From positions 1 to 21,808 of the forward strand of contig JAZNNI010000005.1 of assembly GCA_045580145.1 (NCBI GenBank): 21,808 nucleotides of DNA, read 5' to 3'. This document shows positions 13,133 through 21,068 of this stretch, piece by piece (within the stretch, counting starts at the first letter, position 1; every line of letters begins with the position of its first letter). Under the pieces are notes generated by a model. That model was given only the letters and a program-made list of their open reading frames with translations, searched no databases and had not been told where the DNA came from. This DNA comes from UBA1738 sp045580145 (GTDB lineage Bacteria; Bacillota; Clostridia; UBA1381). Position numbers and translations under genes: made by a program.

Positions 13133-14155
13133 TTATTTCACTGTTATAGGCGTTGTGTCAATATAAAGCTCGTTATATTTTGATATCACTTCATAATTTT
13201 CTGCATCTGTTGCAAGCATTAGTTCTGTATCATTTCCAAGTCTGCTGTGACCATCTGAAAGTACAAATTCGCCGCCCTTGTCATTTAGTGCTTTCATATT
13301 TACAATCAGAACAGTTCCATCTTCTGCTGCAGAATATGCATTTTCCGGCATATCCAATGTGACAACTTTCAAAAGCTTATCTGTAAATGTGCCGTTGTCA
13401 GCAGACAGCATAGGGTCTTTTTCTTCTCCGTCCTTTACGCAAGTAAAGCCTAAATATTCAAAGTTTTCGCTGTCATATGAGATGGATACAGTTGTTGAAC
13501 AAATCTTTGCATCCTTATTGTATTTTTCAATATCTGTAAGCTTAACCTTTATTTTTACTTCGTCGCCCTCTTTTATTCCGGAAGCATCACAGTCAATAGA
13601 AAGCTTTGGCAGGTTTTCCTTGTATGCCTCAGCAAGCATAAAGTTTTCTGCTGAATAGTCAATGCTTTCCTTGTCAAGAATCCTCTTTATCTGCTTTGTT
13701 GTAATATGTGTTGTCCAGGTAGCTTCGTCAAAATACACAGTTGCTCCAAGAGCTTCTGCGATAACTCTTATAGGAAGCATCGTTCTGTCATTTAATATAA
13801 TCGGTGCAACATCTGATGTTATCTCTGTTTTATCCGCATTTAAAACACTTGTATATTCATAGCGTGTAATAACAGGATTGTCAATAGTCATCTTAAGTAC
13901 GATTACGTTGTCAAATGAATTAACTGTAACCATCCTTGTAGACTCATCCCATTTAACAGTTGACTTCATTGTTTCAAGAACTCGTCTTACAGGAACATAA
14001 AGTCTGTCATTTATAATAACAGGCTCCTGTTCTTCACGGAATGTAAGGCTTCTTCCGTCCACCTTAATCTGTGGGTCTTTTTCCTCTGCAAACACCGATG
14101 TCATAGTTGACGCAACAACAAAAAGCGCCATAATCAAGCTCAAAATCTTTTTCAT
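13133..14155 (-). CDS. Secreted protein: copper amine oxidase N-like domains plus cohesin-like domain
   Basis: The 340-residue protein starts with a signal peptide (MKKILSLIMALFVVASTMTSVFA, cleavage likely after residue 23-24). Two stalk-type repeats follow, IINDRLYVPVRRVLETM...VKWDESTRMVTV and ILNDRTMLPIRVIAEALGATVYFDEAT. These match the copper amine oxidase N-terminal domain found on many clostridial surface proteins; it is a fold name, not an oxidase activity. The C-terminal ~150 residues (KEGDEVKIKVKL..., TTVSISYDSENFEYLGF, VLIVNMKAL) look like the beta-sandwich of cohesin-type domains, less certain. The start at 14155 has GGAAAGG 8 nt upstream; the longer frame from 14218 would hide the signal peptide. 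Monocistronic. No sortase motif or membrane anchor is seen, so how it stays at the surface is unclear. Confidence 0.82.
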   Translation of the reverse strand: MKKILSLIMALFVVASTMTSVFAEEKDPQIKVDGRSLTFREEQEPVIINDRLYVPVRRVLETMKSTVKWDESTRMVTVNSFDNVIVLKMTIDNPVITRYEYTSVLNADKTEITSDVAPIILNDRTMLPIRVIAEALGATVYFDEATWTTHITTKQIKRILDKESIDYSAENFMLAEAYKENLPKLSIDCDASGIKEGDEVKIKVKLTDIEKYNKDAKICSTTVSISYDSENFEYLGFTCVKDGEEKDPMLSADNGTFTDKLLKVVTLDMPENAYSAAEDGTVLIVNMKALNDKGGEFVLSDGHSRLGNDTELMLATDAENYEVISKYNELYIDTTPITVK

Positions 14156-14318
14156 TTTTATTACCTTTCCTTTCCGAAAATCAAAAAATACACCCATATT
14201 TTCTGATTTCTCTTTCATTTTGAACGCATTTTGTAATATATTATCATATTTTTTACAAAACTACAAGATTTTTTATAAAAATTCATAAAAATTACTGGTA
14301 ATATTGAAATATTTATTG

Positions 14319-14324
14319 TATAAT
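14319..14324 (+). promoter_or_regulatory. Probable -10 of the cdaA operon
   Basis: TATAAT at 14319-14324, 36 bp before cdaA. The hexamer 17 bp upstream (TGGTAA) is a poor -35, so confidence is limited. Confidence 0.45.
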
Positions 14325-14359
14325 TAAAGGAAGAAGAGTTTGGGAGGTCGGATTGAAAA

Positions 14360-15184
14360 ATGGAAGCGGCATTGGTTTATTTAAAAAGCTTTTTTCAGGT
14401 TCTGAAGCTGACTGATATAATTGACATATTTTTGGTTGCGATTATTTTTTATCAGCTTTTAAAGGTGATAAAGGAAACAAGAGCAATACAGCTTTTAAAA
14501 GGTATTGTCATTGTGTTTTTGATTCTTCAAATCAGTACGTGGGCGCATCTTACCACGCTTAATTACCTCCTGAGCAATGTTGTTCAGGTGGGTATGTTTG
14601 CCATAGTGGTTGTTTTTCAGCCGGAGCTTCGCAGCCTGCTCGAAAAAATGGGACGTTCAAAGGCAGGAAAGCTTATTGATATAGCGGTAGGCAACTCCAA
14701 CGATGTCAACTTCGCAGTTTCCGAAATTACACGCGCCGCTGCAAATATGTCGGAAACCAAAACTGGTGCATTAATCGTTATTGAACGCGAAACAAAGCTT
14801 GGCGATGTCATAAAAACAGGGACTTTGATAGATGCCGAAGTAAGCACGGCACTTTTGGAAAACATTTTTGTCCCAAACACTCCGCTCCACGACGGTGCAG
14901 TCATTATACGCGGAGAAAGAATCCACACTGCAGGATGCTTCCTGCCTCTTACATCAAATTCCAACCTTTCCCGCGAGCTTGGCACACGCCATCGTGCTGC
15001 CCTTGGAATTTCCGAGGCATCAGATGCTTTGGTTATAGTTGTTAGCGAGGAGACCGGTAAGATTTCCATTGCTTTAAATGGTACTCTCACCCGAAACCTG
15101 ACTGAAGTAACCTTGAAGACCGCTCTTAACAAGGCTCTCTCAAAAGAGACTGATAAACCAAGATTTTGGAGGGGTGAAAAATGA
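14360..15184 (+). CDS. cdaA: Diadenylate cyclase CdaA (c-di-AMP synthase)
   Basis: The 274-residue protein has three N-terminal transmembrane helices (about 17-95) followed by the DAC domain. The two active-site motifs are intact: DGA (about 178-180, in LHDGAVII) and RHR (about 210-212, in GTRHRAALG). It condenses two ATP into c-di-AMP, which controls potassium and osmolyte transport. An in-frame TGA just upstream makes ATG 14360 the first possible start; GGGAGG lies 12 nt before it, a rather wide spacing. It overlaps cdaR by ATGA. In many Firmicutes cdaA-cdaR-glmM form one operon; glmM is absent here. Confidence 0.96.
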   Translation: MEAALVYLKSFFQVLKLTDIIDIFLVAIIFYQLLKVIKETRAIQLLKGIVIVFLILQISTWAHLTTLNYLLSNVVQVGMFAIVVVFQPELRSLLEKMGRSKAGKLIDIAVGNSNDVNFAVSEITRAAANMSETKTGALIVIERETKLGDVIKTGTLIDAEVSTALLENIFVPNTPLHDGAVIIRGERIHTAGCFLPLTSNSNLSRELGTRHRAALGISEASDALVIVVSEETGKISIALNGTLTRNLTEVTLKTALNKALSKETDKPRFWRGEK

Positions 15185-16392
15185 ATATAAAAAAAGATAA
15201 CAAGCTACTCCTTAAAATTTTGTCTGCCCTTGCGGCAATAGTTCTCTGGTTTGCCATAACATATACTGAAGACCCGATAATAAGCCAGTATTTAAGCGAT
15301 ATTAACATTGTTTTTGACGGCGAAGAGGAGCTCCACTCAAATGGGCTTATCATTACCAACAAAGACAGTCTGCCTACAGTTTCGGCAACTATAAGAGGAA
15401 ACCGTTCCTCTGTCATATCGTCAATAAACAACATCACCGCCTCGATAGACGTTTCGGGCATTTATTCTGTGGGTTCAAATACTGTTCAAATAAAATATAA
15501 CTACCCATCATCAAATATTGTTCTGGCAAAAGCGAAAACACGTGAAATAACACTTGAAACAGAAAAAATTATATCCCGTGATATTCCGATAAAAATTGCG
15601 CTCCAAAACGTAGACAAAAACACACAGTATTTGGTTAAGTCCTCCGCAAAGGATGATTTTGTAAAAATCCGCGGTGCAGAAAGCACGGTTTACTCCATCT
15701 CCTATGCAAAGGCAGTTGTTGATGCCGCAAATATTTTGAAAACAAATTCTCAGGAATACACCTATAAGTTCTATGACGAAAATGATGATATGGTTTCAGC
15801 AAACAATATCGTCTATAAAAATCTCGAGACTATAAGTGTAGAAAACGAAGTCTATGTACGAACAACACTACCGGTTAAAATACTTTTGCCAAAAAGCCTT
15901 GCGGAAGACAATACTCTCGTTGTAAAAAATCAGAGCCTCACTTCTGTGGATGTCGGTTTTTCACAAGACCTTAATGTCGAAGAATTTTTTGATAAGTCTG
16001 ATGTAGAGCTTTATGCATATTTTGACGCGAGCAAAAAGCAGGAGGACGGCACGTACAAGCTGGAGCTGTCTGTTCCGGACGGCTGTTTTGTGCCCGAAGA
16101 TAAACGCATAATTTCAGCATCCTGCGAGCTTGTGCCTAAGTCCACAAAGGAAATAGAACTTTCTGTGAGTATTCAAGATGCTCCGGAAAATATGAAAATA
16201 AGGCTTGAACCCGATAAAATCAGAGTTTTAGCCAAAGGCAGTGAGGACAAACTGTCAGCATCAAACCTTAAGGCAAGTGTTGATGCATCTGCCATTAATG
16301 AAACGGGAAGCAAAAGCCTTGAAGTAAAAATTGAAGCCAAAGAAAATATCTCAGTTATCGGCACTTATCACGTAACCGCCATAGCTGAATAA
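15181..16392 (+). CDS. cdaR: YbbR-domain protein CdaR, regulator of CdaA
   Basis: The 403-residue protein has one N-terminal transmembrane helix (about 10-28, LLLKILSALAAIVLWFAITY) and then a long extracytoplasmic part. This is rich in beta strands and is built of repeated YbbR-like units (for example VSATIRGNRSSVISSINNITASID and a similar C-terminal IRVLAKGSEDKLSASNLKASVD). In B. subtilis and Listeria CdaR binds CdaA and modulates c-di-AMP synthesis. Its ATG overlaps the cdaA stop, indicating translational coupling. Length fits the family. Confidence 0.93.
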   Translation: MNIKKDNKLLLKILSALAAIVLWFAITYTEDPIISQYLSDINIVFDGEEELHSNGLIITNKDSLPTVSATIRGNRSSVISSINNITASIDVSGIYSVGSNTVQIKYNYPSSNIVLAKAKTREITLETEKIISRDIPIKIALQNVDKNTQYLVKSSAKDDFVKIRGAESTVYSISYAKAVVDAANILKTNSQEYTYKFYDENDDMVSANNIVYKNLETISVENEVYVRTTLPVKILLPKSLAEDNTLVVKNQSLTSVDVGFSQDLNVEEFFDKSDVELYAYFDASKKQEDGTYKLELSVPDGCFVPEDKRIISASCELVPKSTKEIELSVSIQDAPENMKIRLEPDKIRVLAKGSEDKLSASNLKASVDASAINETGSKSLEVKIEAKENISVIGTYHVTAIAE

Positions 16393-16409
16393 CGGAAGGA
16401 ATATATAAA

Positions 16410-17294
16410 ATGTCAGATATTATAGTCAGAGGTCAAAGCACCGATGGTGCAATTAAGATTTTTGTTGCGCAAACAACAGACCTTGTAAACGATGCACAAA
16501 AGATTCATAATACGTTCCCTGTTGCAACTGCCGCTTTGGGAAGAACCTTAACCGCGATTGCAATTATGGGTCAGAATTTAAAAAATGATACAGATTCAAT
16601 AACCGTTCAGTTCCGCGGAGATGGTCCACTTGGAAACATCGTTGCCATTACCGACTCAAAATCACGCGTGCGCGGATATGTGGTAAATCCTTTTGTTGAT
16701 TTGCCGAGAAAGGAAAATGGCAAGCTTGACGTCGGCACTGCCGTCGGACAGGGTCAGCTTAATGTTGTCTATGATTTAAGTCTCAAAGAACCTTATTCCG
16801 GACAGGTGCCTATCGTAAGCGGCGAAATTGCGGAGGATTTGACCTATTACTTTGCAAAAAGCGACCAGATTCCTACTGCAATGGGCTTGGGTGTACTCGT
16901 CGGCACAGACGGACAGGCGGAATGTGCAGGAGGCTTTATGATTCAGCTTATGCCCGAGGCAACCGAGGAGGTTGCAGGCATAATCGAGGACAGAATGAAG
17001 GAAATTCCGTCGGTAACGCAGATGCTTTCTGACGGAATGACAGCAGAGGATATTCTCTTTTACCTTACCGAAGGTTTTAGTATGATTATGCAAAATGAAT
17101 CGACAACTCCGCAGTATAAGTGCAAATGCTCACGAGACAGAATGAAGTCGGCAGTTATATCAATCGGGAAAGCCGACCTTTCAAAAATCATTGAGGAAGA
17201 CGGAAAGTGCGAGGTTGAGTGCCAGTTCTGCAATAATAAATTTGTGTTTGAAAAGCCCGAGCTTAAGGAAATGCTTAAAAAAGCAAAGGGCTAA
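16410..17294 (+). CDS. hslO: Redox-regulated chaperone Hsp33
   Basis: The 294-residue product has the N-terminal chaperone domain (AKIFVAQTT-like start, TVQFRGDGPLGNI, GQVPIVSGEIAEDLTYYF) and the C-terminal redox switch. C238 and C240 (YKCKCS) pair with C271 and C274 (ECQFCNN) as the CxC...CxxC zinc site. Oxidation releases zinc and activates holdase activity. It starts 17 bp after cdaR with its own GGAAGGA site and is likely the last gene of the cdaA transcript. A convergent terminator follows. Confidence 0.96.
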   Translation: MSDIIVRGQSTDGAIKIFVAQTTDLVNDAQKIHNTFPVATAALGRTLTAIAIMGQNLKNDTDSITVQFRGDGPLGNIVAITDSKSRVRGYVVNPFVDLPRKENGKLDVGTAVGQGQLNVVYDLSLKEPYSGQVPIVSGEIAEDLTYYFAKSDQIPTAMGLGVLVGTDGQAECAGGFMIQLMPEATEEVAGIIEDRMKEIPSVTQMLSDGMTAEDILFYLTEGFSMIMQNESTTPQYKCKCSRDRMKSAVISIGKADLSKIIEEDGKCEVECQFCNNKFVFEKPELKEMLKKAKG

Positions 17295-17305
17295 ACAAGG
17301 CTGTT

Positions 17306-17336
17306 AAAAGCTGTGACATAACTGTCACAGCTTTTT
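17306..17336. terminator. Terminator between hslO and the convergent spoIIE unit
   Basis: AAAGCTGTGACA/TGTCACAGCTTT is a perfect 12-bp stem with a TAAC loop and a T-run on the plus strand. On the minus strand it overlaps the stop codon of the small gene at 17335 and also ends in TTTT, so it serves both. Confidence 0.88.
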
Positions 17337-17553
17337 ACTTGCCTCCTATATTATATTTTTCCATTATCCCTTTTATCAAGCCCAGTTTGTCCCTGTCGTT
17401 TTTACTATTTTGATGCATAACGAGTTTAATCTCACTAAGTGCATCGGTTGCCGCACATTTAATCTTCTCGCTCAAGTCAATGTCGCTCATACTCATTCCA
17501 TTCGATATAATTTCACTCAAAATCTTTGCGGCAAGCTCATTCTGAACCTTCAC
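17335..17553 (-). CDS. Small conserved-looking protein downstream of spoIIE
   Basis: The 72-residue product is predicted largely helical and amphipathic (VQNELAAKILSEIISNG, EKIKCAATDALSEIKLVM), with no signal peptide or transmembrane helix. I do not recognise the family. The start is GTG at 17553, chosen because AAGGAGG sits 7 nt upstream; the nearby ATG is out of frame and stops at once. It begins 14 bp after the spoIIE stop and ends in the shared terminator, so it is probably cotranscribed with spoIIE. The good ribosome binding site and tight packing argue for a real gene. Confidence 0.65.
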   Translation of the reverse strand: MKVQNELAAKILSEIISNGMSMSDIDLSEKIKCAATDALSEIKLVMHQNSKNDRDKLGLIKGIMEKYNIGGK

Positions 17554-17567
17554 ATCAATACCTCCTT

Positions 17568-19586
17568 CTATTTTCTTATCCTTATAACCGCACAAGTCAT
17601 ATCGTCGGCAAATTTCATTTTTGTTTTTGCCCCGACTAAAATCAATTTTGAAAGCTCCTCATCATTTCGATTTTCCATCAAAAGAAGCTTCTTTATCCAG
17701 TCATTTTTTAAAACTCCAGCACCCGCTTCGCCTACTCCGTCCGAAACCATCAAGATAACGTCACCAGGCAAAAGTTGAAATCGCTCTGCTGTCACTTCTA
17801 TATTTTCCAATATCCCCACAGGGAGTGCTTTTGAGGAAATGACCTCGATATTACTCTTTGTCTTCAAAAAACTTTCGGCACTTCCTATTTTCATAAATTC
17901 GCATACACCGGTTTCCAAATCTATCTCCAAAAGGTCCACAGTTGAAAAGCTTTCCTGATCCGCCTTTAGAGCAAGTGCGGAATTTATCATATTAAGAGCC
18001 GTTCCTTTTTCAAAACCCGCCTTTAAAAATTCAGAGAAAAGGCGTGCTGTAAGCCGGCTTTCAAGCATTGCTGCATCACCCGAACCCATACCATCGCATA
18101 GGATTACGTAGTATTTGTTTGCACTTTCAAAGTGTATAATCGTATCACCACAGGCAGACGATGAGTTTTTTGCCTCCTGAGCAACGGTAACTGCTGCCCG
18201 ATATTTAGGCGTTTTTGAGTCGTTTTCACAGATTCCGTTCTCTACCTCATATGAAAGTAGTTTTATTACGTTTGAAATCTCGTTATATTGCCTTGCTATT
18301 ATTCCTCGTCCTGAGAGTGCCTCGCCTTTATAAAGAACATTTTGCTTATAAAGCTCGTAGACGTGCTTGAACTCACACAAAAAGCTTTCCGACCGCATAC
18401 ACACCTGCCTAAGCCTGAGCGGCATATTACTATGGTCGCAGTATCCGTCCTCTTCAATGGTTTTCCAGAGTTCGTACATATTATTATATGTTTTTCGGCT
18501 ATCCTTCTTCCAGCAATTTGCTTCAAGCGAACACCCTCGGCAAACTCTGGCGGACACCGTATCAAACAGCTCCTTCATTTCCCCGTCAGTTTTTTGTTTT
18601 TCCGAAAGCAAGTTCACTCCGTCCGCCAAGTCGCAGACGGCTTTTGCTATGGTTTTCAGTTGATTTGCAACACGTGTATTTACCGCTGTATCATCATATG
18701 TAGCGTCAAATCGTGAATTTATGCTGCCTGAAATCTTAAAATGTATCGTCTCGGGAAGGAGTACAAATATTGCAACAGGCATAAATATATCTACAAGATT
18801 TATCCCGTCGAGACTGCCTCTGTAAAGCACACTAATTGTTATTCCGCACAAAAACCCCACAGCTATGCCGAGCTTTCCCATATATGACAAAAACGAAGAA
18901 AGTAGCGCTGCCAGAGCAAAGGTCCCTGCAATCATAACTGCATCCTGACTTGCCATATTCATCACAAAACCAAGAATCATACACGCCAGCGAAGAAACAG
19001 AAGCATCACACGCATAGCAGATGCACATTGATATGAAAATCACAAAAAAGACAGATAAGCTTGAATTTATATAAGGAAGCATTACTCCCGAAATGCCGCT
19101 TAAAATGCCGCCCAGTACTACAAGCTGTGCAAGATGCCCTCTTGCACTCTTTTCATCCAAAAAGGAAAAGAGATAAAAAAGCACTCCCGTAATAAAGACC
19201 TCTAAACCAAGATAGAGAAAACTATTTACCGTAGCGCCCGTCCAGAAAAAAACCGCAACTCCTGCAAGCAGTACCGACGCGCCTAAGCTAATAGCTTTTA
19301 CCATAGAATCTTCAGCTTTTTTTAAATAAACAAGAATATAGTATATAAAAAAGGAAAGGATATATTTCAGTGCAGAAATCTTCGCACTTGCCATCCCTGT
19401 GCAAAGGGCAATTAAGGCTATGTACGCATTGTCTATCGGAAAGGTCGCAGCAAAGGCAAGCCCCAGCGGGCTCATTCCAGAAAAGCTCGCACGCGAGAGC
19501 GCTATTAAAATGATTCCCTTTAGTATATCTTCCTTTTCAGGAAGTGTAATTGTCTTTTCGGGTATCTTAGGTATTATAATGTTCAT
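17568..19586 (-). CDS. spoIIE: Stage II sporulation protein E (PP2C phosphatase)
   Basis: The 672-residue protein has about ten N-terminal transmembrane helices (to about residue 290), a central cysteine-containing cytosolic region and a C-terminal PP2C/SpoIIE phosphatase domain. The metal-binding Asp motifs are visible: SSSACGDT (about 477), VILCDGMGSGDAA (about 496) and LPGDVILMVSDGVGEAG near the end. In B. subtilis it dephosphorylates SpoIIAA to activate sigma-F in the forespore and interacts with FtsZ at the polar septum. It is shorter than the 827-residue B. subtilis protein, mainly in the middle. AAAGGAA precedes the ATG at a slightly long spacing. A Spo0A box lies about 105 bp upstream. 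It marks the organism as an endospore former, at least by descent. Confidence 0.95.
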   Translation of the reverse strand: MNIIIPKIPEKTITLPEKEDILKGIILIALSRASFSGMSPLGLAFAATFPIDNAYIALIALCTGMASAKISALKYILSFFIYYILVYLKKAEDSMVKAISLGASVLLAGVAVFFWTGATVNSFLYLGLEVFITGVLFYLFSFLDEKSARGHLAQLVVLGGILSGISGVMLPYINSSLSVFFVIFISMCICYACDASVSSLACMILGFVMNMASQDAVMIAGTFALAALLSSFLSYMGKLGIAVGFLCGITISVLYRGSLDGINLVDIFMPVAIFVLLPETIHFKISGSINSRFDATYDDTAVNTRVANQLKTIAKAVCDLADGVNLLSEKQKTDGEMKELFDTVSARVCRGCSLEANCWKKDSRKTYNNMYELWKTIEEDGYCDHSNMPLRLRQVCMRSESFLCEFKHVYELYKQNVLYKGEALSGRGIIARQYNEISNVIKLLSYEVENGICENDSKTPKYRAAVTVAQEAKNSSSACGDTIIHFESANKYYVILCDGMGSGDAAMLESRLTARLFSEFLKAGFEKGTALNMINSALALKADQESFSTVDLLEIDLETGVCEFMKIGSAESFLKTKSNIEVISSKALPVGILENIEVTAERFQLLPGDVILMVSDGVGEAGAGVLKNDWIKKLLLMENRNDEELSKLILVGAKTKMKFADDMTCAVIRIRK

Positions 19587-19690
19587 TTGTATTTATTCCT
19601 TTCATATATAGCTGATTTTTTTGTTAAATATATAATATCATTTGGTGCAGGCGGATTTTGCAGAAATCTGGTGTCGTTTTTTGGGAAGCT

Positions 19691-19697
19691 TTCGACA
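19691..19697 (-). promoter_or_regulatory. Spo0A box upstream of spoIIE
   Basis: TGTCGAA on the minus strand (within TTATGTCGAAAG) matches the 0A-box core TGNCGAA. It lies about 105 bp before spoIIE and about 50 bp before a TATTAT-like -10. In B. subtilis spoIIE is a Spo0A-activated sigma-A promoter, so the position fits. Confidence 0.6.
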
Positions 19698-19754
19698 TAA
19701 AAGCTACAATTATATTACAATTTTGCATCAAATATGGAATGTTATGTAAAAGAA

Positions 19755-19763
19755 TGATATAAT
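19755..19763 (+). promoter_or_regulatory. Extended -10 promoter of the phosphodiesterase gene
   Basis: TGATATAAT (TATAAT at 19758-19763) 33 bp before the start codon. The hexamer 17 bp upstream, TGGAAT, is a weak -35. Divergent from spoIIE. Confidence 0.6.
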
Positions 19764-19795
19764 ATGCAAAAGGCTGGCGAAGGAGAGATTGATTT

Positions 19796-20260
19796 ATGAG
19801 AATACTTGTTTTTTCAGATACCCACAAGGACACCGAGTCCTGCATTAAAACCATAAAAAGACTCGTGGGCATCGATATGATTCTCCACGCCGGCGACCAC
19901 GCAAGCGATGCTATGGAGCTTGCTAAAGCTTTCCCGAATATACCTGTCCACTATGTTGCAGGAAACTGCGATTTTACCTCCGCCGCAAGCGACCTTGTTA
20001 TCGAGGCTGAGGGAAAAAGACTTTTTCTTACTCACGGACACGGCTATGGCGTAAAATCGGAGGCAAATTACACCACCTTACGCGAATACGCTTTAAAACA
20101 AGAATGTGACTGTGCCGTTTTTGGACATACTCATCTGGGCTTTAACGACGCTGCGGGGAAAGTTGTCCTTTTAAACCCAGGGAGTGTGAAATATGGTCAG
20201 ACCTTTGGCGTTATCGAAATAGAGGATGGTAAGTTGAAAACTGCTATCTGTGGGATATAA
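19796..20260 (+). CDS. MJ0936/YfcE-type metallophosphoesterase
   Basis: The 154-residue protein shows the complete calcineurin-like metal site in order: FSDTH (D8, H10), HAGDH, AGNCD, THGHGY and GHTHLGF. The compact size and FSDTHKD start place it in the YfcE/MJ0936 group of phosphodiesterases; physiological substrates are poorly known. The start at 19796 has AAGGAGAG upstream. It is monocistronic, divergent from spoIIE and upstream of the rpmH region, where dnaA often lies in other Firmicutes. Confidence 0.93.
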   Translation: MRILVFSDTHKDTESCIKTIKRLVGIDMILHAGDHASDAMELAKAFPNIPVHYVAGNCDFTSAASDLVIEAEGKRLFLTHGHGYGVKSEANYTTLREYALKQECDCAVFGHTHLGFNDAAGKVVLLNPGSVKYGQTFGVIEIEDGKLKTAICGI

Positions 20261-20680
20261 CACATCATATTGTGTAGTATTATCTGTTATTTTACAATAT
20301 ATTGTATATTTCTTGCTTTGCGGGTATAAAAGGTACACATCACAAAACCGACCACCCGCAACTCTTGTATCAAAGAGCAAAAACCCTTTATTTCTGCATA
20401 ATATCTGCACCTTTGCCGACACATCTGCTGCGGCATTTTTTATACAATTTTTTTGAGTGTACTCAACAACTTGAAAAGCTATTGTATCCTTCCCTCGTAT
20501 ATTTTATAATGGAATAAAGTTTTTAAATGAATTGTACGGGGATTTTTGTGGAAGAAAATCAAGAGCTGTGCAGCTTCAAAAAGAAATAACATCTTTTCGG
20601 ATTTACTTTTTCTGAGAGGGTGTTTTTTCTTTTTGAGAAGCGGTCAAAAGCGGATTTTGTATAATTTTTGAAAAAAAGTC
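20261..20680. other. 420-bp intergenic region, no gene seen
   Basis: It lies between the phosphodiesterase and the rpmH promoter. It holds a weak terminator (20414-20441) and a palindrome TTGAGT-GT-ACTCAA at 20453-20466. The rest is AT-rich. No convincing DnaA-box cluster or coding frame with a ribosome binding site was found. Confidence 0.6.
20414..20441 (+). terminator. Possible terminator of the phosphodiesterase gene
   Basis: TGCCG/CGGCA (5 bp, 12-nt loop) followed by TTTTTT, about 155 bp after the stop codon. Short stem, so moderate confidence. Confidence 0.45.
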
Positions 20681-20709
20681 TTGACAAAACAAAGTAAAGC
20701 TAATATAAT
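20681..20709 (+). promoter_or_regulatory. Strong sigma-A promoter of the rpmH operon
   Basis: TTGACA (20681-20686), exactly 17 bp, TATAAT (20704-20709): both perfect consensus. It gives a leader of about 85 nt before rpmH. Confidence 0.93.
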
Positions 20710-20719
20710 AGGTGTGATG

Positions 20720-20762
20720 TCTGCTCTTTTTTGGTCAGCTAATTGGCATATAATTGAGCAGA
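20720..20762 (+). promoter_or_regulatory. Leader stem in the rpmH 5' UTR
   Basis: TCTGCTC (20720-20726) can pair with GAGCAGA (20756-20762) across a 29-nt loop, between the promoter and the ribosome binding site. It may be a processing or regulatory stem; no known leader family is recognised. Confidence 0.35.
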
Positions 20763-20799
20763 ATTTAAAGATTTCATAATATCGGGAGGTGTTCACAAG

Positions 20800-20934
20800 A
20801 TGAAGAGAACTTATCAGCCTAAAAAGCGACAGAGAGCTAAAGAACACGGTTTCAGAAAGAGAATGGCTACTGCTTCCGGCAGAAAGATTTTAGCTAAAAG
20901 AAGATTAAAGGGCAGAAAAAAATTGTCAGCATAA
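20800..20934 (+). CDS. rpmH: 50S ribosomal protein L34
   Basis: This is a 44-residue, highly basic protein beginning MKRTYQPKKRQRAKEHGFRK and ending GRKKLSA, which is the invariant L34 pattern and length. GGGAGG lies 11 nt before the ATG. It is the first gene of the rpmH-rnpA-yidD-yidC operon, read from a perfect-consensus promoter. Two terminator-like hairpins separate it from rnpA. Confidence 0.97.
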   Translation: MKRTYQPKKRQRAKEHGFRKRMATASGRKILAKRRLKGRKKLSA

Positions 20935-20938
20935 AATT

Positions 20939-20987
20939 AAGGCGAGAAGTAAAGAGGCTAATTTACCTTGTGCTTTTTGCCTTTTTT
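20939..20987 (+). terminator. Attenuator or terminator 1 between rpmH and rnpA
   Basis: AAGGCGAGAAG pairs with CTTTTTGCCTT over 11 bp (including G-U pairs), followed by TTTTTT. It begins 5 bp after the rpmH stop. Confidence 0.65.
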
Positions 20988-21010
20988 AATAAGCGTCAAT
21001 CCTGTCCCCA

Positions 21011-21032
21011 GGCGGGCGTGTCCCGCTTTTTT
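21011..21032 (+). terminator. Attenuator or terminator 2 between rpmH and rnpA
   Basis: GCGGG/CCCGC with a 5-nt loop (6 bp with a G-U), followed by TTTTTT, 36 bp before rnpA. Confidence 0.65.
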
Positions 21033-21068
21033 GCTTTTACTTAAAGAAATTTCGGGGTTTTAAAAGTT

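Noticed and set aside
19624..19872. Minus-strand 82-codon frame upstream of spoIIE
   Set aside because: It overlaps the phosphodiesterase start and both divergent promoters; no initiation signal.
20261..20680. Replication origin next to rpmH
   Set aside because: Only a two-mismatch DnaA-box-like TGTGGAAGA was seen; there is no cluster of TTATCCACA and no dnaA.
20644..20847. Minus-strand 67-codon frame over the rpmH start
   Set aside because: It is antisense to the promoter and start of rpmH and has no ribosome binding site.
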